The position numbers and the translations under genes are program-made. Of a DNA stretch of 64,000 bases, positions 49,201 through 61,884 are shown piece after piece. Each line of letters starts with the position of its first letter. Position 1 is the first letter of the stretch. The notes beneath the pieces are model-generated. The model was not told where the DNA came from and searched no databases. It saw only the letters and a program-made list of their open reading frames with translations. Source of the stretch: Morella rubra (Eukaryota > Streptophyta > Magnoliopsida > Fagales > Myricaceae); contig CM025854.1 in the NCBI GenBank assembly GCA_003952965.2, positions 24,459,344-24,523,343 on the forward strand, written 5' to 3'.

Positions 49201-50562
49201 TCTTTTCCAGAAGGTGATGGTAGGAAAAAGAACAATTCTTCTGATGGAAACAAATCCCAGCATGTTAAATTGGATTGGAGAGAGTTCAGAGCAAATCTAT
49301 TTGCTCAGGAGCAGGTGATCTATTTCTTTCTTAATGACTTGTATGGCTGTTGCCTGCCTCAAAAGGAAAGGTATTATTTGTAAAGTGCCAAAGGTATTAT
49401 ATTCCCTATACAATGCTATACACAGTATTAAGTTGGTGAGATAAGATCTTTATAGAAGTACCAGTTTGTATAGTAGATTCATTCTCATATGTTATGGGCT
49501 TGTTTGGTGTGTTTTTAATTGTGGGAGGCTTCTACCTAGGGGAGGTTAAAATTTCTGACATACCCAAATCCTCACCTTCTTATTAGATTTTTCTGGGGTT
49601 AGTTCACTGTTGCTACCTGGTGGAAATCAACCTGTTTGTAATCATGCTATATATTCTTTAGAAAGCTTGGATTAAATGAGGTCAAAACTTCAAGCACAAG
49701 GTGCCTGGAAAAATATTCCCTGTTCTGCTGATACTTTCAGGTCTCGTGGTCTAAATGTGTATGCTCATGTCCATAACTACCAATATTGTTGAAGAGTTGA
49801 AGATCATGCTCCATAAAACATAAAAGTTAGTCTCTTACTTTTCCTATAATATAAAATTTACACATCAAATTTATTATTTTTCAGGCAGAAAAGGTAGAGT
49901 CTGATGCTCACAATGAGGACGTGAAACCCCACGAGTCCAAATCTCTTGGCCTGAAATGGGCCCATCCTATTCCAGTACCTGAGACTGGCTGTGTACTTGT
50001 CGCCACAGAAAAGCTTGATGGAGTGCGAACCTTCGAAAGAACTGTCGTTCTCCTTCTCAGATCTGGAACCAGCCACCCACAGGAAGGCCCATTTGGAGTT
50101 GTTATCAATCGCCCTCTTCACAAAAAGATCAAGCACATGAAACCCACTAATCTTGATCTAGCAACCACTTTTTCTGATTGTAACTTGCATTTTGGTGGTC
50201 CCCTTGAGGCAAGTATGTTTTTGTTGAAAACGGGGGAAAAATCAAGGCTCCCTGGGTTTGAAGAGGTGATCCCTGGCCTGTGCTTTGGTGCTCGTAACAG
50301 TCTGGATGAAGCTGCAGGCCTGGTAAAGAAGGGTGTGCTTAAGCCTCAGGATTTCAGATTCTTTGTTGGTTATGCTGGCTGGCAGCTGGACCAATTGCGA
50401 GAGGAGATTGAATCTGATTACTGGTATGTGGCTGCCTGTAGCTCGAATTTGATTAGCGGAGGTTTATCAGATTCTTCGTCAGAAGGTTTGTGGGAGGAGA
50501 TTTTGCAGCTAATGGGGGGTCACTATTCAGAATTGAGCCGGAAGCCTAAGCAAGATATGTAG
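46236..50562 (+). CDS. UPF0301/AlgH (DUF179) family protein, plastid-targeted type
   Basis: Three exons, 46236-46467, 49187-49314 and 49885-50562, join in phase into 345 residues. The N-terminal about 70 residues are rich in Arg and Ser (RRRRVSSSSSSLVVRAMA) with no acidic cluster, a probable chloroplast transit peptide cleaved near the VRA-M junction. The third exon holds the whole DUF179 domain: PIPVPETGCVLVATEKLDG, FERTVVLLLRSG, GPFGVVINRPLHK, LHFGGPLEASMFLL, LCFGARNSL and RFFVGYAGWQLDQLREEIE. Bacterial AlgH-type proteins share these motifs; the biochemical role is unknown. Intron 1 is 2.7 kb and carries a 92-bp tandem duplication. Comparable to Arabidopsis At1g33780, from memory. Confidence 0.92.
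46853..47033. repeat. 92-bp tandem duplication in intron 1 of the AlgH-like gene
   Basis: Copy 1 (46853-46944) and copy 2 (46945-47033) both read gagtctggaataaggtt...gcatgtgagatcactcacta...aaaatcattcaatt, with several substitutions and a 2-3 bp indel. Moderately diverged. Confidence 0.85.
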
Positions 50563-51118
50563 CTATCGAATGAGCCTATGGATGCTCACCATAAATAAAA
50601 ACCAATCCCGGAGTTGAAGCTGAGACATTAAATCGAAGTATAAGTAAAGCCAATTGTACAGGAAGTTCTGTGGCTTTTCAAGTCTCTAGATCCTCTTTAC
50701 AGTTAATCACTTTTCTTTTGTTGGTTTTGTACCCCTCTTTTGTTTTATTTTAGTTTTAGTTAGAGACCGTCAGATATATGGTTTTGTATGTAACGACACT
50801 TTCTAGGTTACCTCATCGATGAGAAGTTAAGCAAATACAAATCCTACTGTTACGGTAGTCATGCACTCTAGTTTTTTAATTGCTCAAGCAGAACGAGTAC
50901 TTCTTGACAGTGAACAGGGTATGATTGTTGTTTTTCCTTTTAGTTTAGCAAACTTAGTCACGATTCAACGAGTTTGATGCGCTGACCAGGACAAAAGGGG
51001 AGAGAGAGAGAGGGAGGGTCTTCATATGATAGCAAAGACCGAGAAAGTGGAATCTTCTTTCTGGCTGCCCCTGCCGAGGTCCTTCCAGCCATCCGACTGC
51101 ACTGAGGCAAAAATGGGT
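50563..51118. other. Intergenic, 3' flank of the AlgH-like gene
   Basis: Downstream UTR and AT-rich DNA. Open frames on the minus strand at about 50954-51235 have no domain. Short similarity to 52555-52575 just before the large duplication suggests that repeat begins near 51086. Confidence 0.5.
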
Positions 51119-52150
51119 ATGTTCCACTGAGAAATTCGAGCAACTTTGAAGGCCTCTGGGGAAGGAGGTGCTAAGGAGCCTCGGGGAAAGGAGGTGTTGA
51201 AGGCTAGAGCAGGCCAGCAAGAATTTCAAATACAAGAACCAAAATGATCATATCAGCAGCCATCAAAAGATCCACCAATATGCCCGATGCAGGCTTATCT
51301 CTTATCACCAACACCGATTTTGTGCAGCACCAGAGCGAATCAATCCCAAAAAGATTAATTTGTGAAAATTGGATTTCGATTTAAAGTTTCAGTAAATTAC
51401 CTACCTCCTTAACAAAAGGGTATTAATCTGAACACTGGCGTGTAAAAAAATAGTTTTTAAAAAAATGGACTTGAATCTCTGTAGCTTAATGTTAAGGGTA
51501 ATATGTCTTGTAATTTTCAGAAAAATTATCACTGTTGTATAGTAGAAGGGTAATGTGTAACATAAAATTGGTATTTAGAATACGAAGTTTATGTACTTGA
51601 GGAAGAATGTGACAATAATTCTTAGGGAGAAAAGCATTTTAACCTCATAATATAATCTAGACTAGGACCATTTCCATACTTCCAGAAAAGTTTCATTTCT
51701 TTTTCCTTTTGCTTTCAACTTTTCAAATACTATATTTCTCGCCGGAAAACACAAGAAGAGTTCAAGACTAGATCTATTTCTAGTAAAAAGCCCGTAACTA
51801 ATGCCAAAAACTGCTACAGAGAGGCTTATAAGCAAATAGAACAAGAACCATATACTGGCTTTCTATTGAGCAAACTCTTTCACTATTGCTCTTACTCTCA
51901 AAGCAACCGAAGAAATGCCCCACAAAACTTGATAACTTTAAAGCGAACCCCCACTATAAGCATGACCATCTGAAAGCGCCGAGGTGCAGGCTTATGGAAG
52001 CTTTCAGCAGCAACAGTAGGAATATTTGCAAGTTGCATTCATAGAAGTAGAGGCAGCAGAGAAGTTTCAGATTTTGGAGCCAAATCAATAAAATGCTCTT
52101 TGAGCATCAAACCAGGCATCAATGGTTAGTGGAACATATCCCTGTTGTCT
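51119..52150 (-). pseudogene. Duplicate of the kinase 3' end, internally deleted (copy 1)
   Basis: This repeats 52576-53953 in the same orientation. The first about 710 bp (51119-51832) match 52576-53283 almost perfectly, with a 2-bp indel near 51678. Beyond that, copy 1 keeps the same order but has lost many blocks of 8 to about 150 bp. Remnants of the kinase last exon are still visible on the minus strand: the reverse complements of aacatatccctg, caccaggcatcaatgg-like and gctctttgagcat words at 52096-52145. It cannot encode the kinase tail. Confidence 0.85.
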
Positions 52151-52575
52151 ACTCCGTAAATATTAGACAAGCGTACATGAACAATAAATTCTTCAGTCCG
52201 CCTCCTTCTTGGATGGTCTCAACCAATCTGAACAGTCTGGCCACGGATAAAATTGGAGGAAAATCGCTCTAGCAAGTTAATCAGTTTGAATCCCTTGGGG
52301 GGAATCTATGCCACTGTATAGCATACAGGTTTGTGCTCCTGCTGTGTAAATGACTTAGAGCTTATCTCTACTTGACAAGTATGTATAGGTGAGGGAGAAA
52401 AGCATTTGTAAGAATAAAGTCTAGACTGAAAGTACAACAATCCATTTTTATTCCTACAACTTTTCTACCAGTTCGCAAGCAGTAACAAAAGATCAATTCT
52501 TACAGTTTCGCGGAACTGCTTTGTTTATACTTATTTTCTTGGATAAAAATGCCGAAGCCATCCGAACTGCAAAAA

Positions 52576-53769
52576 ATGTTCCACTGAGAAATTCGAGCAA
52601 CTTTGAAGGCCTCTGGGGAAGGAGGTGCTAAGGAGCCTCGGGGAAAGGAGGTGTTGAAGGCTAGAGCAGGCCAGCAAGAATTTCAAATACAAGAACCAAA
52701 ATGATCATATCAGCAGCCATCAAAAGATCCACCAATATGCCCGATGCAGGCTTATCTCTTATCACCAACACCGATTTTGTGCAGCACCAGAGCGAATCAA
52801 TCCCAAAAAGATTAATTTGTGAAAATTGGATTTCGATTTAAAGTTTCAGTAAATTACCTACCTCCTTAACAAAAGGGTATTAATCTGAACACTGGCGTGT
52901 AAAAAAATAGTTTTTAAAAAAATGGACTTGAATCTCTGTAGCTTAATGTTAAGGGTAATATGTCTTGTAATTTTCAGAAAAATTATCACTGTTGTATAGT
53001 AGAAGGGTAATGTGTAACATAAAATTGGTATTTAGAATACGAAGTTTATGTACTTGAGGAAGAATGTGACAATAATTCTTAGGGAGAAAAGCATTTTAAC
53101 CTCATAATATAATCTAGACTAGGACCATTTCCAACTTCCAGAAAAGTTTCATTTCTTTTTCCTTTTGCTTTCAACTTTTCAAATACTATATTTCTCGCCG
53201 GAAAACACAAGAAGAGTTCAAGACTAGATCTATTTCTAGTAAAAAGCCCGTAACTAATGCCAAAAACTGCTACAGAGAGGTTTATATTTCTTATTTTCTT
53301 GTAAGCATAAATAGAACCTTAACCGTAGGTGTATATATTCTATTGAGCAAACTCTTTCACTATACAAGGCAACAACCTGCTCTTACTCTCAAAGCAACCG
53401 AAGAAATGCCCCACAGGTCCTCCAAACTTGATAACTTTAAAGCGAACCCCCACTATAAGCATGACCATCTGAATGCCTTTTTTTTTTTTTCCTCCTTTTT
53501 TTCCCCTTTGGAGCGCCGGGGGAAGAGGAGGTGGGGGCACGCAACTATATCACCTCACTCTGCGTTAAACCTCAACAGCATCTTATCTGCAACAGTATGG
53601 GGTGAACATTAAAGAAGCTTTCAGCTTGTTTGCAGCAACAGTATGGGGTGATCATTAAAGAAGCTGTCTGCTTATTTGCAAGTTGCATTCAACCGCCAGC
53701 AGAACAGCCAGGCCATAGAAGTAGAGGTATCCCTTTCCACCACAGCAGAGAAGTTTCAGATTTTGGAAA
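52576..53769 (-). repeat. Duplicated 3' flank of the kinase gene (copy 2, adjoining the gene)
   Basis: This is the intact version, running into the last kinase exon (53952-53770). It includes the probable 3' UTR. It also holds an internal 49-bp tandem repeat, agcaacagtatggggtgatc type, at about 53587 and 53636, and a T run at 53478-53490. The offset to copy 1 is 1,457 bp at the left end. Confidence 0.85.
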
Positions 53770-56700
53770 TCACAGAACATTTCTTTCATGGTAATTATCA
53801 ATGTTTTTATTGGTCTTTGTCTTGTCAAGGCGTGCTTTACGGACTGCCTGTTGAATTTGTCTCTCATGCTCTTTGAGCATTTCGTCAATGTTTCCCCCAC
53901 CAGGCATCAATGGTCCAGAGTAGTGGATTCTGTTCTTCTTTGGTACATATCCCTGTACTCACGAGGAGAGTCAGTGTTGTTAAATACTCAGGAATAAGTA
54001 GATAAACGTACAAAAGAAATGACAACATGAAAAGAACATAGACAAGCGTACATGAACAATAGAGGAGAACAAGGCACAAATTCTTCAGTCGGTTAAGTAA
54101 AATGTGAAGTGTGTTAAATGCGTATTTCCAACATGTTTATAACATTTTGTTTATATTTCCTTCTTGAAACTCAGCAAACAAAATAAAATAAAAAATTTAC
54201 TGCTTGAACAACAGTCTCAAAGAATATAGTTAATCCAATCAATGATGAAATGAATTCCCAGTCTGATTAAATACTGCCACTAAAAATGGGATAAAAGGTG
54301 AAGAAGTTATTATTCTCTACTCAAGCTTATGCTCCCTTTCTAGAGGACTATTGTCTTCGCAACCTATCAAGACATTTGTTTCTCCTCTAGTGCTGATGTT
54401 ACTTCTCATCGCTCACACAAGGCATTGGAGAGAGGGAAAATAGACAAGTAATAAAAAAAGAGCAAATCAGTAACTTCACATTCCTGACCTTTGCATGCCT
54501 ACTGAGGAGTAAGAAAACTAGTTATTTGCTGTAGTGAAGGTAACAAAAGATCAACGCATATCAGATGCACACAATCATCTAACAGTTTCTGAGATCTAGA
54601 GAGAGGAAAATGCTAAATTGTCAGTGTACTGTATAGATCATCGGATACATGAGCCAACACAATTTTACCAAATATAGTTACAAGTTGTGCATCTAACCGG
54701 TTCTGAGATCTAGAGAGAGGAAAATGCTAAATTGGGAGTGTACCATATGTATCCTCCGCTACATGAGGCAACATAATTTTATCAAAATAAACTATAGTAA
54801 CAACTAGCTTATCTTACAGCATGAGGTTTGAGGTCTACAGTGTTGACAGTGTGAAAAAAGTAAATCTTAAGCAAGGGATGTAAGCAGAAAGAGTTAGGTG
54901 TTTATTTACCATTTCAGGTTCTTTTCCAGACATTCTTTCATCTTTCTTTAGAGGAGAGTTTGACTGGTCTGCAGCTGCCTGAGGCATGTGAGACTTCTGC
55001 ACCTTTTGCTCACCATTGTTTCTTGAGGTGGCTACTGTCTTGTTCAATGCTGATCCCACTGCACTAGGGTGTACCATTGAACTAGAAGGAGAGAAGCCAT
55101 TCTGGCTCACTCCTCTAGGTGGCTCCATTCGGAAACCAGACCCACCATCTTCCAAGAGATCGTACTTATGACTGGAGGTTTTGGAATTTGACTGTCCCTG
55201 CCATGCAAAACGTTGGAAATATAAGTGGAATACAGAAATGAAATGTACAAGAACGATGAATTCGAGTCTTCCAAGCCTTAAGGTACCTTCAATGAAAGAT
55301 CTCCCTGAGCATTGAATTCTGGTGTTGGCGCTACCTTGGTATCTCTCGAACTTTTTCTAACAGATTCAGAACCACGGCCTTTTCCAGTTTCTGCTTTTTG
55401 CCTGAAATTGAAAATGAAATTGCATTTATTGGGAAATTCCAAAAAAGACCTAACGAAAAAGGAGCCCATCAGTCAAATTATGCAAAATGTTCCATTTGAG
55501 GCTTCCATGCAAACAAGGTCCAAAAGCAAAAGCCAAATATGGTGACACTCAGCTTTAAAATTATGTTTCCATACCAGTTTCAACTTCCTTTTCTTTTGGG
55601 CATTTTTATATGCAAGAGCCAACTAAGCCACTGCAGTCCAGGTCTAATAACACGAACGTACAAAACATAGCAAATATAAACCTAATATCACATTTGCAAA
55701 AAGGCGTATGGTCCATTGACTATATCATGGTGCATCACGGATATTTGGAACTAAATCCAGTTCAAATAGATTAGGATAATTTAAGTTTAGAATGTATAAG
55801 AACAAATCATCAGCAGCCCGTATTGGATGCATCAACCAAATATGGCCATTTATGTTTCAGCTGTGACAAATCTCACTGACACTGGAACATCAATGAGTTA
55901 CGCAATGATAGAAGTTTAACTTTAGGGTCTCCTCATAAAACTACAGACTCAAGTATGAAATTTAAATACAGTTAAACTACAATGTCCCATAAAAATTTTC
56001 CATTCTGCAAATGTTTGCAGTTAAGAATATAGCATTTGTAGTGGATATTTTGCTCGAGAAAGAACAGAAAGTAGTGTATGCTAACTCCAAAGTTTGACTT
56101 TATACCATGATTCCCACATTGCCATCACTTCAACTTTTGGAAGTTAAAATATACCTCACAGGGAACATAATGAATGCTGATGACAAAAGTAAAGGATCTT
56201 TGATGTTTCAGAGCAGACCAAGATTATGATATCACACAAACCAGGAGATGCAGATTTTTTTGTTCTTTTGGGCAAGTAGATGTACTATTGTACAAATGGA
56301 GGGAGTAGATATTTTCACTAGTCAGTCCTACCATATTACCATCTGGCAGAGTATGTTCATCCTAGTGGACGTAGAAGTATTAAGATACAGCTTGAGCTAT
56401 TCATGGATGAATGAATCAAACAATTTTTTTTCTGCTTCTGCATCCAAGAAAGAGATAGTGCCCATCAATACCATACCTTCTTGCTTCCTCGTCTCGAATC
56501 TTGGCATCAATCTCCTTGCTTGGAGGATATATTGGTAAACTTGATGGGTCACAAGGTAGGGGCTTTGTTGTGAAGAACTGAAATGTAGTAGTCAAAATTA
56601 TAAATGTAAATCCAATAAATGCAGAAAATTCCAAATGAGGCCAGAAAAATACGCAGAAGTTCAGGAGAAGGACTAAGAGGTAAAAGGGAACTCAAAGTCA

Positions 56701-59700
56701 CCTCGCTTCCAAGTGCAGAAGCAGCTGATCCTCGATTCTCTGGTTCCACTGAAAAGAGTTTATCAACAAGAGCCAAAGCTGAAGCTGGAAAGTCTTTGAA
56801 TGTCTCAGCAACACAACGCTTGTATCGGCGGTGAGGTTTGAAACTTGTTGCATGAGGCAATCTTGATCTCTGCCAGTAGTCCTCAGAGGGTGACCCACAA
56901 AGCTTAAAAATCTTATGCATTTGTTCCACCTGGTAATAGTTGGGATGTTTTTTTGACCACCAGTAAAAAATAATTGAAGGTCGAAATTATGACAGCTACA
57001 TTAACGCTATAGTAAGCTCTCAGTTATCAGTGCTGATTAGGAGGCATATGGGCATATATAGTGGGAAATGATACTTATTGAGCATAGACAAAAATGTTCT
57101 TACGCCCGATAAAGTATGCATTAGATTCAGCAAACTAAACCTAAAAAGACATTACCTCCGTTCTCCCAGGCATAATAGGCTTCCCAGCAAACAGTTCCGC
57201 AAGGATGCAACCAGTGCTCCACATATCAATAGCAGCTCCATATTCAGTAGCACCAAGCAAAAGCTCTGGTGCTCTATACCACAGAGTTACAACACGACTG
57301 GTCAATGGCTGCTTTTGATTAGGCTCATAAAAGGTGGCCAGACCAAAGTCTCCAATCTTAAGAACTCCATCATTGTTTATCAGGAGATTTGAACCCTTGA
57401 TGTCTCGGTGCAGGACACCGCGACTATGACAATGCTCAAGGCCACGAAGCAGTTGTTGCATATAGCATTTAATCTGCAAGCACAGCACACATATACGAAT
57501 CTTAGCCTAGCATTATTGAAGGCAAATAAATGTATGACTTACATGGATAAGCAAAAAGAAGTTTGATGCCAATATTTTTCCTATAGGAAAATTACAGACA
57601 AGAAAGAAAGTGCACAGCAAAAATGTCAATTCCTATTAGAATTGAGACTTTTGGACTTTGGTGTTGATTGAAGAAGTGGAGATCAAAAAGGACTATAATG
57701 GGATGGGTCACACATCTGTCCAAATAGAGTTTCCTCCCTTGCTTGTTTTCCTGGAAAGGCTGCATTTATATCTCAGATGATTCATTGAGTTGGACTTCAC
57801 TAGTGAAAGTTTAAAGCCAAATTTCTAGTACTCATTTGACAAGGTGGGGCCACTCATTTCTTTTTGCTGTCGTCACTGAATTTAGTCCAAAATTAAACGA
57901 ACACACCACGTGAAGAGGATAAAATGGACAAGGCAGAAGCTGTATTATGTTGATCATAGCAGAAGGAAAATGAATACAATCAAAAGCATCACATATCTTC
58001 ATAGATTTCTCGTGGCTTTGTCTATCTCAACAGCCAGTTGAGTATGCCACATAACTTCTTTATCTTTTTTATTGCTCAGTAAGAGAAAGATAGCCTTTTA
58101 TGAACAATGCAATGTCCACCCAGATTCCTCTTTGGTCCTAAGAAAGGGTACCTTGACATGTTGTGAGTGTGTAAGCTAGAAGCCAAGGTACCTGAGGTTC
58201 AGTGAATTTGATGCTTCGTGTTGCTGCAAGCCCAGTAAGGTCATGCTCCATGTACTCAAAGACAAGGTACAAGCTGCTTGACATCCTTGAAGTAACTAAT
58301 CCCTCAAGCTTCATGACATTTGGATGGTCAAGTTGACGCAGAATATGGATTTCCCTAGCCATGAAACGTACACTTTCTGGATCCATCTTTACAAATCGAA
58401 CTTTCTTCAAGGCGACAATTTTGCCAGTTTCAAGGTCACGAGCCTTATAAACACTGCTGTAGGTTCCTTGTCCAATCTGCATTCAATGCATTCATTTAAA
58501 TGTTCATCTAGGAGATATGGAGTGAGCATATAACTGAAAATCCAATGGAATGCAATAAATGGATACTTCTAACAACCACACAGACAATTTTTTTTTCACC
58601 TGATAATGCTACCAATGTTCAAATCTGCACTCAAACTAGAACACACAAAAAACGAGAAAGAACACAAAAACGAAAACCAACTTCTAGTTTTTTTTAAAGA
58701 CCTTATTATTACATATTACCAATCGATATCCACTTGAGTAACATGTAAACCGTAGTGTACTAGTGTCAGATTGAACCGATAAACTTGGACTTAAACCTCA
58801 ACATTAAGGACAAAACTAGCAATATCTCTATAAGCTTTTATTATACATTTTAACAGAATTCAATCACTTCAGATCTCATTCGCCACTATCCCTGAGTGTA
58901 TTTAAATTTTGATATGCTGTTTGGTGTTTGTGTGCCAAAATTTTGGGGTGGTCAAAATTTTGAAGTATGAGAGTTGGTGAAAAAGTGAAGAGAGAAAAGA
59001 TTTAAACGAATTTTTTATATTTATTATAGTGGAAAATGATGATTTGATGGGGAGAAAGAAATTATTTTGTAGTTTTTTTGATTAAGCGTGGCCAAAATTT
59101 TGGCACTCAAATTAAGTGAGTTGCAGATCATATTTTCTACATAAACTTGTCCTATACTGCCAACAAGTTTTTCTTTCAGAATCATTACATTTGAGAGACA
59201 ATATTTCTCAAAAATACCATGCATTGAAAAGATAATATTGTATATAGGCGAATAACATGCAGATATTTGTTGTTATCTAACTCATGGTTCAAATGATGCC
59301 GAAATCCACTTCATATGTAAACAAGATTTATCTAATTAAACTGAATTGTATCTTCAAATTGCATATCGTTAATCAGCATCGCAACATTGCACTTCTCCCT
59401 ATGGCTAAAGGTATTTAGCAATGCAGACAAACAGAAAGAAGCTATTAATTCAAAACAACAAGGAAGGCTATCTCAAAAAAGGAGCCACTGAAACAACAAA
59501 CAAGGACAATATTAAGACAGCTCTTACTTTCTAGAAACAATGGGATCGAATATCAGCAACATAATCAGAAGGCATCCATCACAATAAAAAGAAACATACA
59601 AAAGGGACCGTAAAATTTGAACTGACTTTGTCTAACTTCTCAAAGGACTCTGCCCGTCGGGGCACCAACCCTTTGATGGCATCTCCTGCAACTGATGTTA

Positions 59701-60097
59701 ACCAAGACGGCCATCCGGCTAAAACTTTATCCGCTTTAGCACCCTGGGGCATGCTAACTATTCTAGGCATATCTGACTGACCTCCACTTGATCTCATATC
59801 CATTGTTGCCCATCTATGATGATGGCCGCTAGTGGTTCTTCCCGCAACTATCCTGTTCTTCTCTTCATTGTCCTTTGCTGCCATTAACGACCCCAAACTC
59901 GCTTGTGAGGCCGTCTTAGCAAGTGGACGCATAGAGCTATCAAGCCCTCCACCACCAAAAACCCCTACTACAAACTCTGGTCTCTTTGAGGGAGCAGGAG
60001 CCACCACTTGAACCGAAGACTTGTTAAGCTCCTTCCCTCTTCCATACTCCTCAATTATTTCCTTGTCCGGGGCTTCTTTGGAGCAAAGGCAGCCCAT
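53770..60097 (-). CDS. CDK-like serine/threonine kinase with N-terminal acylation motif (At1g54610-type)
   Basis: Eight exons: 60097-59627, 58476-58192, 57473-57156, 56929-56702, 56577-56477, 55401-55287, 55197-54910, 53952-53770, in phase, giving 662 residues. MGCLCSKE predicts Gly2 myristoylation and Cys3/Cys5 palmitoylation, hence membrane attachment. The kinase domain begins at about residue 158: IGQGTYSSVYKARD (P-loop), VALKKV with Lys181, a PSTAIRE-equivalent PESVRFMAREI, HRDIKGSN with Asp276, DFGLA with Asp294 and TSRVVTLWYRAPE. The C-terminal tail contains KKNRIHYSGPLMP and HERQIQQAVRKARLDK, typical of this plant CRK-like family. The last residues NYHERNVL are shorter than the homologues I recall, so the tail may be trimmed. 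The cyclin partner is unknown. Confidence 0.93.
54576..54800. repeat. 114-bp tandem duplication in kinase intron 7
   Basis: Copy 1 from 54576 (catctaacagtttctgagat) and copy 2 from 54690 (catctaaccggttctgagat) share gagatctagagagaggaaaa and gctaaattg, then diverge moderately (tacatgagccaacacaattt versus tacatgaggcaacataattt). Confidence 0.88.
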
Positions 60098-61543
60098 ATT
60101 CTCACCTTAGAATGCCTTCTTATGCTCGAAAAGTCCTTCGCAAAGTTGCTACCATTAACCAAATGTGAAAACCAACAATTTTCTTGGGAAACCCGGATCT
60201 TCCAGTTTCAGACGTTCATAATTCCTCAAATTCTCAATCTGGGTACTCCAAAATTCAACCAAAAAGTCAATCATGCTACCAAAAGAATCAAGACTCTTTT
60301 TCTTTCTTAACAATCAAAACCCGCCCTATTGCAGAATGCTCTGCGTCCTGATTAACCACAGGTGGCCAGAAACTCCTGAGAAAAAGGAAATTGCAGAACC
60401 AGTCCCAGAAGTCTCTTCCAACTGATAAATTGCTCCAAACTTTTATAACCAAATTGCAAAGTTTCAATCTTTAATGAAAATGGAGGTGTAAAGGAGATCA
60501 GCGAAACAAAGAATTGTACAGCAAAAAAAAATTGTGTAAACGAATGACTTCTTTCTTTGGGCAAGTTAAAGAATGTTGCAGAGACTGCAAAAATTGAAAC
60601 TTAATATTTTGCAATCAAAAAGCAACACCCAGAAATATAATTTGAAATGTTACCATTTGATGATGAAAAAACCATACCAGAGAACCCTGCACTGAACATA
60701 GGACTCGTATAAGAGAGAGAAAAAGAAGGAAAAAAACGATGTTCTTGATGCGCAGGAGTTTCTGGCTGGCAGGCCTTTTCTGCTTTTTTATTTCAGTCGA
60801 AGAATCAATCAAAAGAGTCAAAATGAATTTCTTCTTCGTTTTGTGTAGGTAGAGATTAGAGATGGAAGGAAGTAGAGGACATTAATGGAAAATCAAAAAA
60901 CATAAGAACAAAAAAAAGGTTAGAAAAGTGTATTGGAGATAGTTCTGGTTTGCAATACGGGTCAGGTGAGACAGAAAGGGAGAGAGAGATTTGCGGGAGT
61001 GAGTTAAGCCTAGAAATGCGAAAGACCAAACATTTTCGGGACTTGACAGCTTGGAGTTTGTATGGCTGACCCAGCTCTAGACCGAGAGAGGAGAGAGTCT
61101 GCCAGAACATGTATATATCTATAATCTATTTACAGGGAAAAGATAAGAAACGAGCATGTTTGAGATTCTGGTATCGGTATGAGCAGAGTCTGAGTGCGTT
61201 TGAGACGAGGCTGACTCTGCTTTGCCAAAATATGCAGCGACGTGCGCAGCAGCATGTAGTGCTCCCCTTTGGTTGACTCCTAGGCTCCACGTTTTTTTGG
61301 GTTTCTATTAACTTATATTTTTCCTCCCATGAACATTTCGTGTTTTCCATCTTAATTTTCCAATCAGAAGAATGGAAATATCGATACTTAGGAGAGCATC
61401 CAGATATGCGGAGATTGAAATTAAAATTAAGAAAGCCCTCCGATTGTGAATATTTACCACATGATTCTATAGAGAAACAAAGAAGCACTTACGGCAAGAG
61501 AAACAAACAACACAAGCCATTTGAACAGGTCCAATATAATTTT
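60098..61543. other. Upstream region of the kinase gene
   Basis: Probable 5' UTR and promoter of the minus-strand kinase. GA/CT-rich segments (60700-60735; 60970-60995; 61080-61100) resemble plant leader sequences, and a tatatatctat motif at about 61110 could serve as a TATA element on the minus strand. Small open frames here lack domains. Confidence 0.45.
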
Positions 61544-61884
61544 TAGGGTTAAAATACCTTTTTCGTCTCTAAATATTACACTTTTTTAAAAAAATAGTCT
61601 CTACACTTTCAATATGATCACCGATTCTTGGAATTTTTTCGTTTTGTCAAAATTTTATTCCTTAATTTTAAGTTCAGTCATCTAACGGTAATACACATCA
61701 CGACTAATCAAGTTTTGACACATGTACGTTTTTCTAATCTAGTTTCAACATAAGTACACGACCAATTAAGTACTTAAGGCTAATAGAAGGAAACAAAAAG
61801 ACCCTATTAATAAATTAAAAAAAAATTAAGAGACTATTTTTAAAAAATGTGTAAAATCCGAAACTAAAAATGTCTTTAACCCTA
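61544..61884. mobile_element. MITE with long terminal inverted repeats
   Basis: The left end, TAGGGTTAAAATACC, and the right end read inversely, TAGGGTTAAAGACA, continue as about 70-bp imperfect inverted repeats (...tacactttttta...aatagtctct on the left; ...tacacattttt...aatagtctctta on the right strand-reversed). The 341-bp core is noncoding. Flanking atttt on both sides (61539-61543 and 61885-61889) may be the target duplication, though AT-richness makes the exact ends uncertain. Confidence 0.75.

Noticed and set aside
54835..55155. Separate small gene starting MEDGGSGFRMEPP
   Set aside because: It is part of kinase exon 7 read through into the following intron; exon phase and family sequence fit the kinase.
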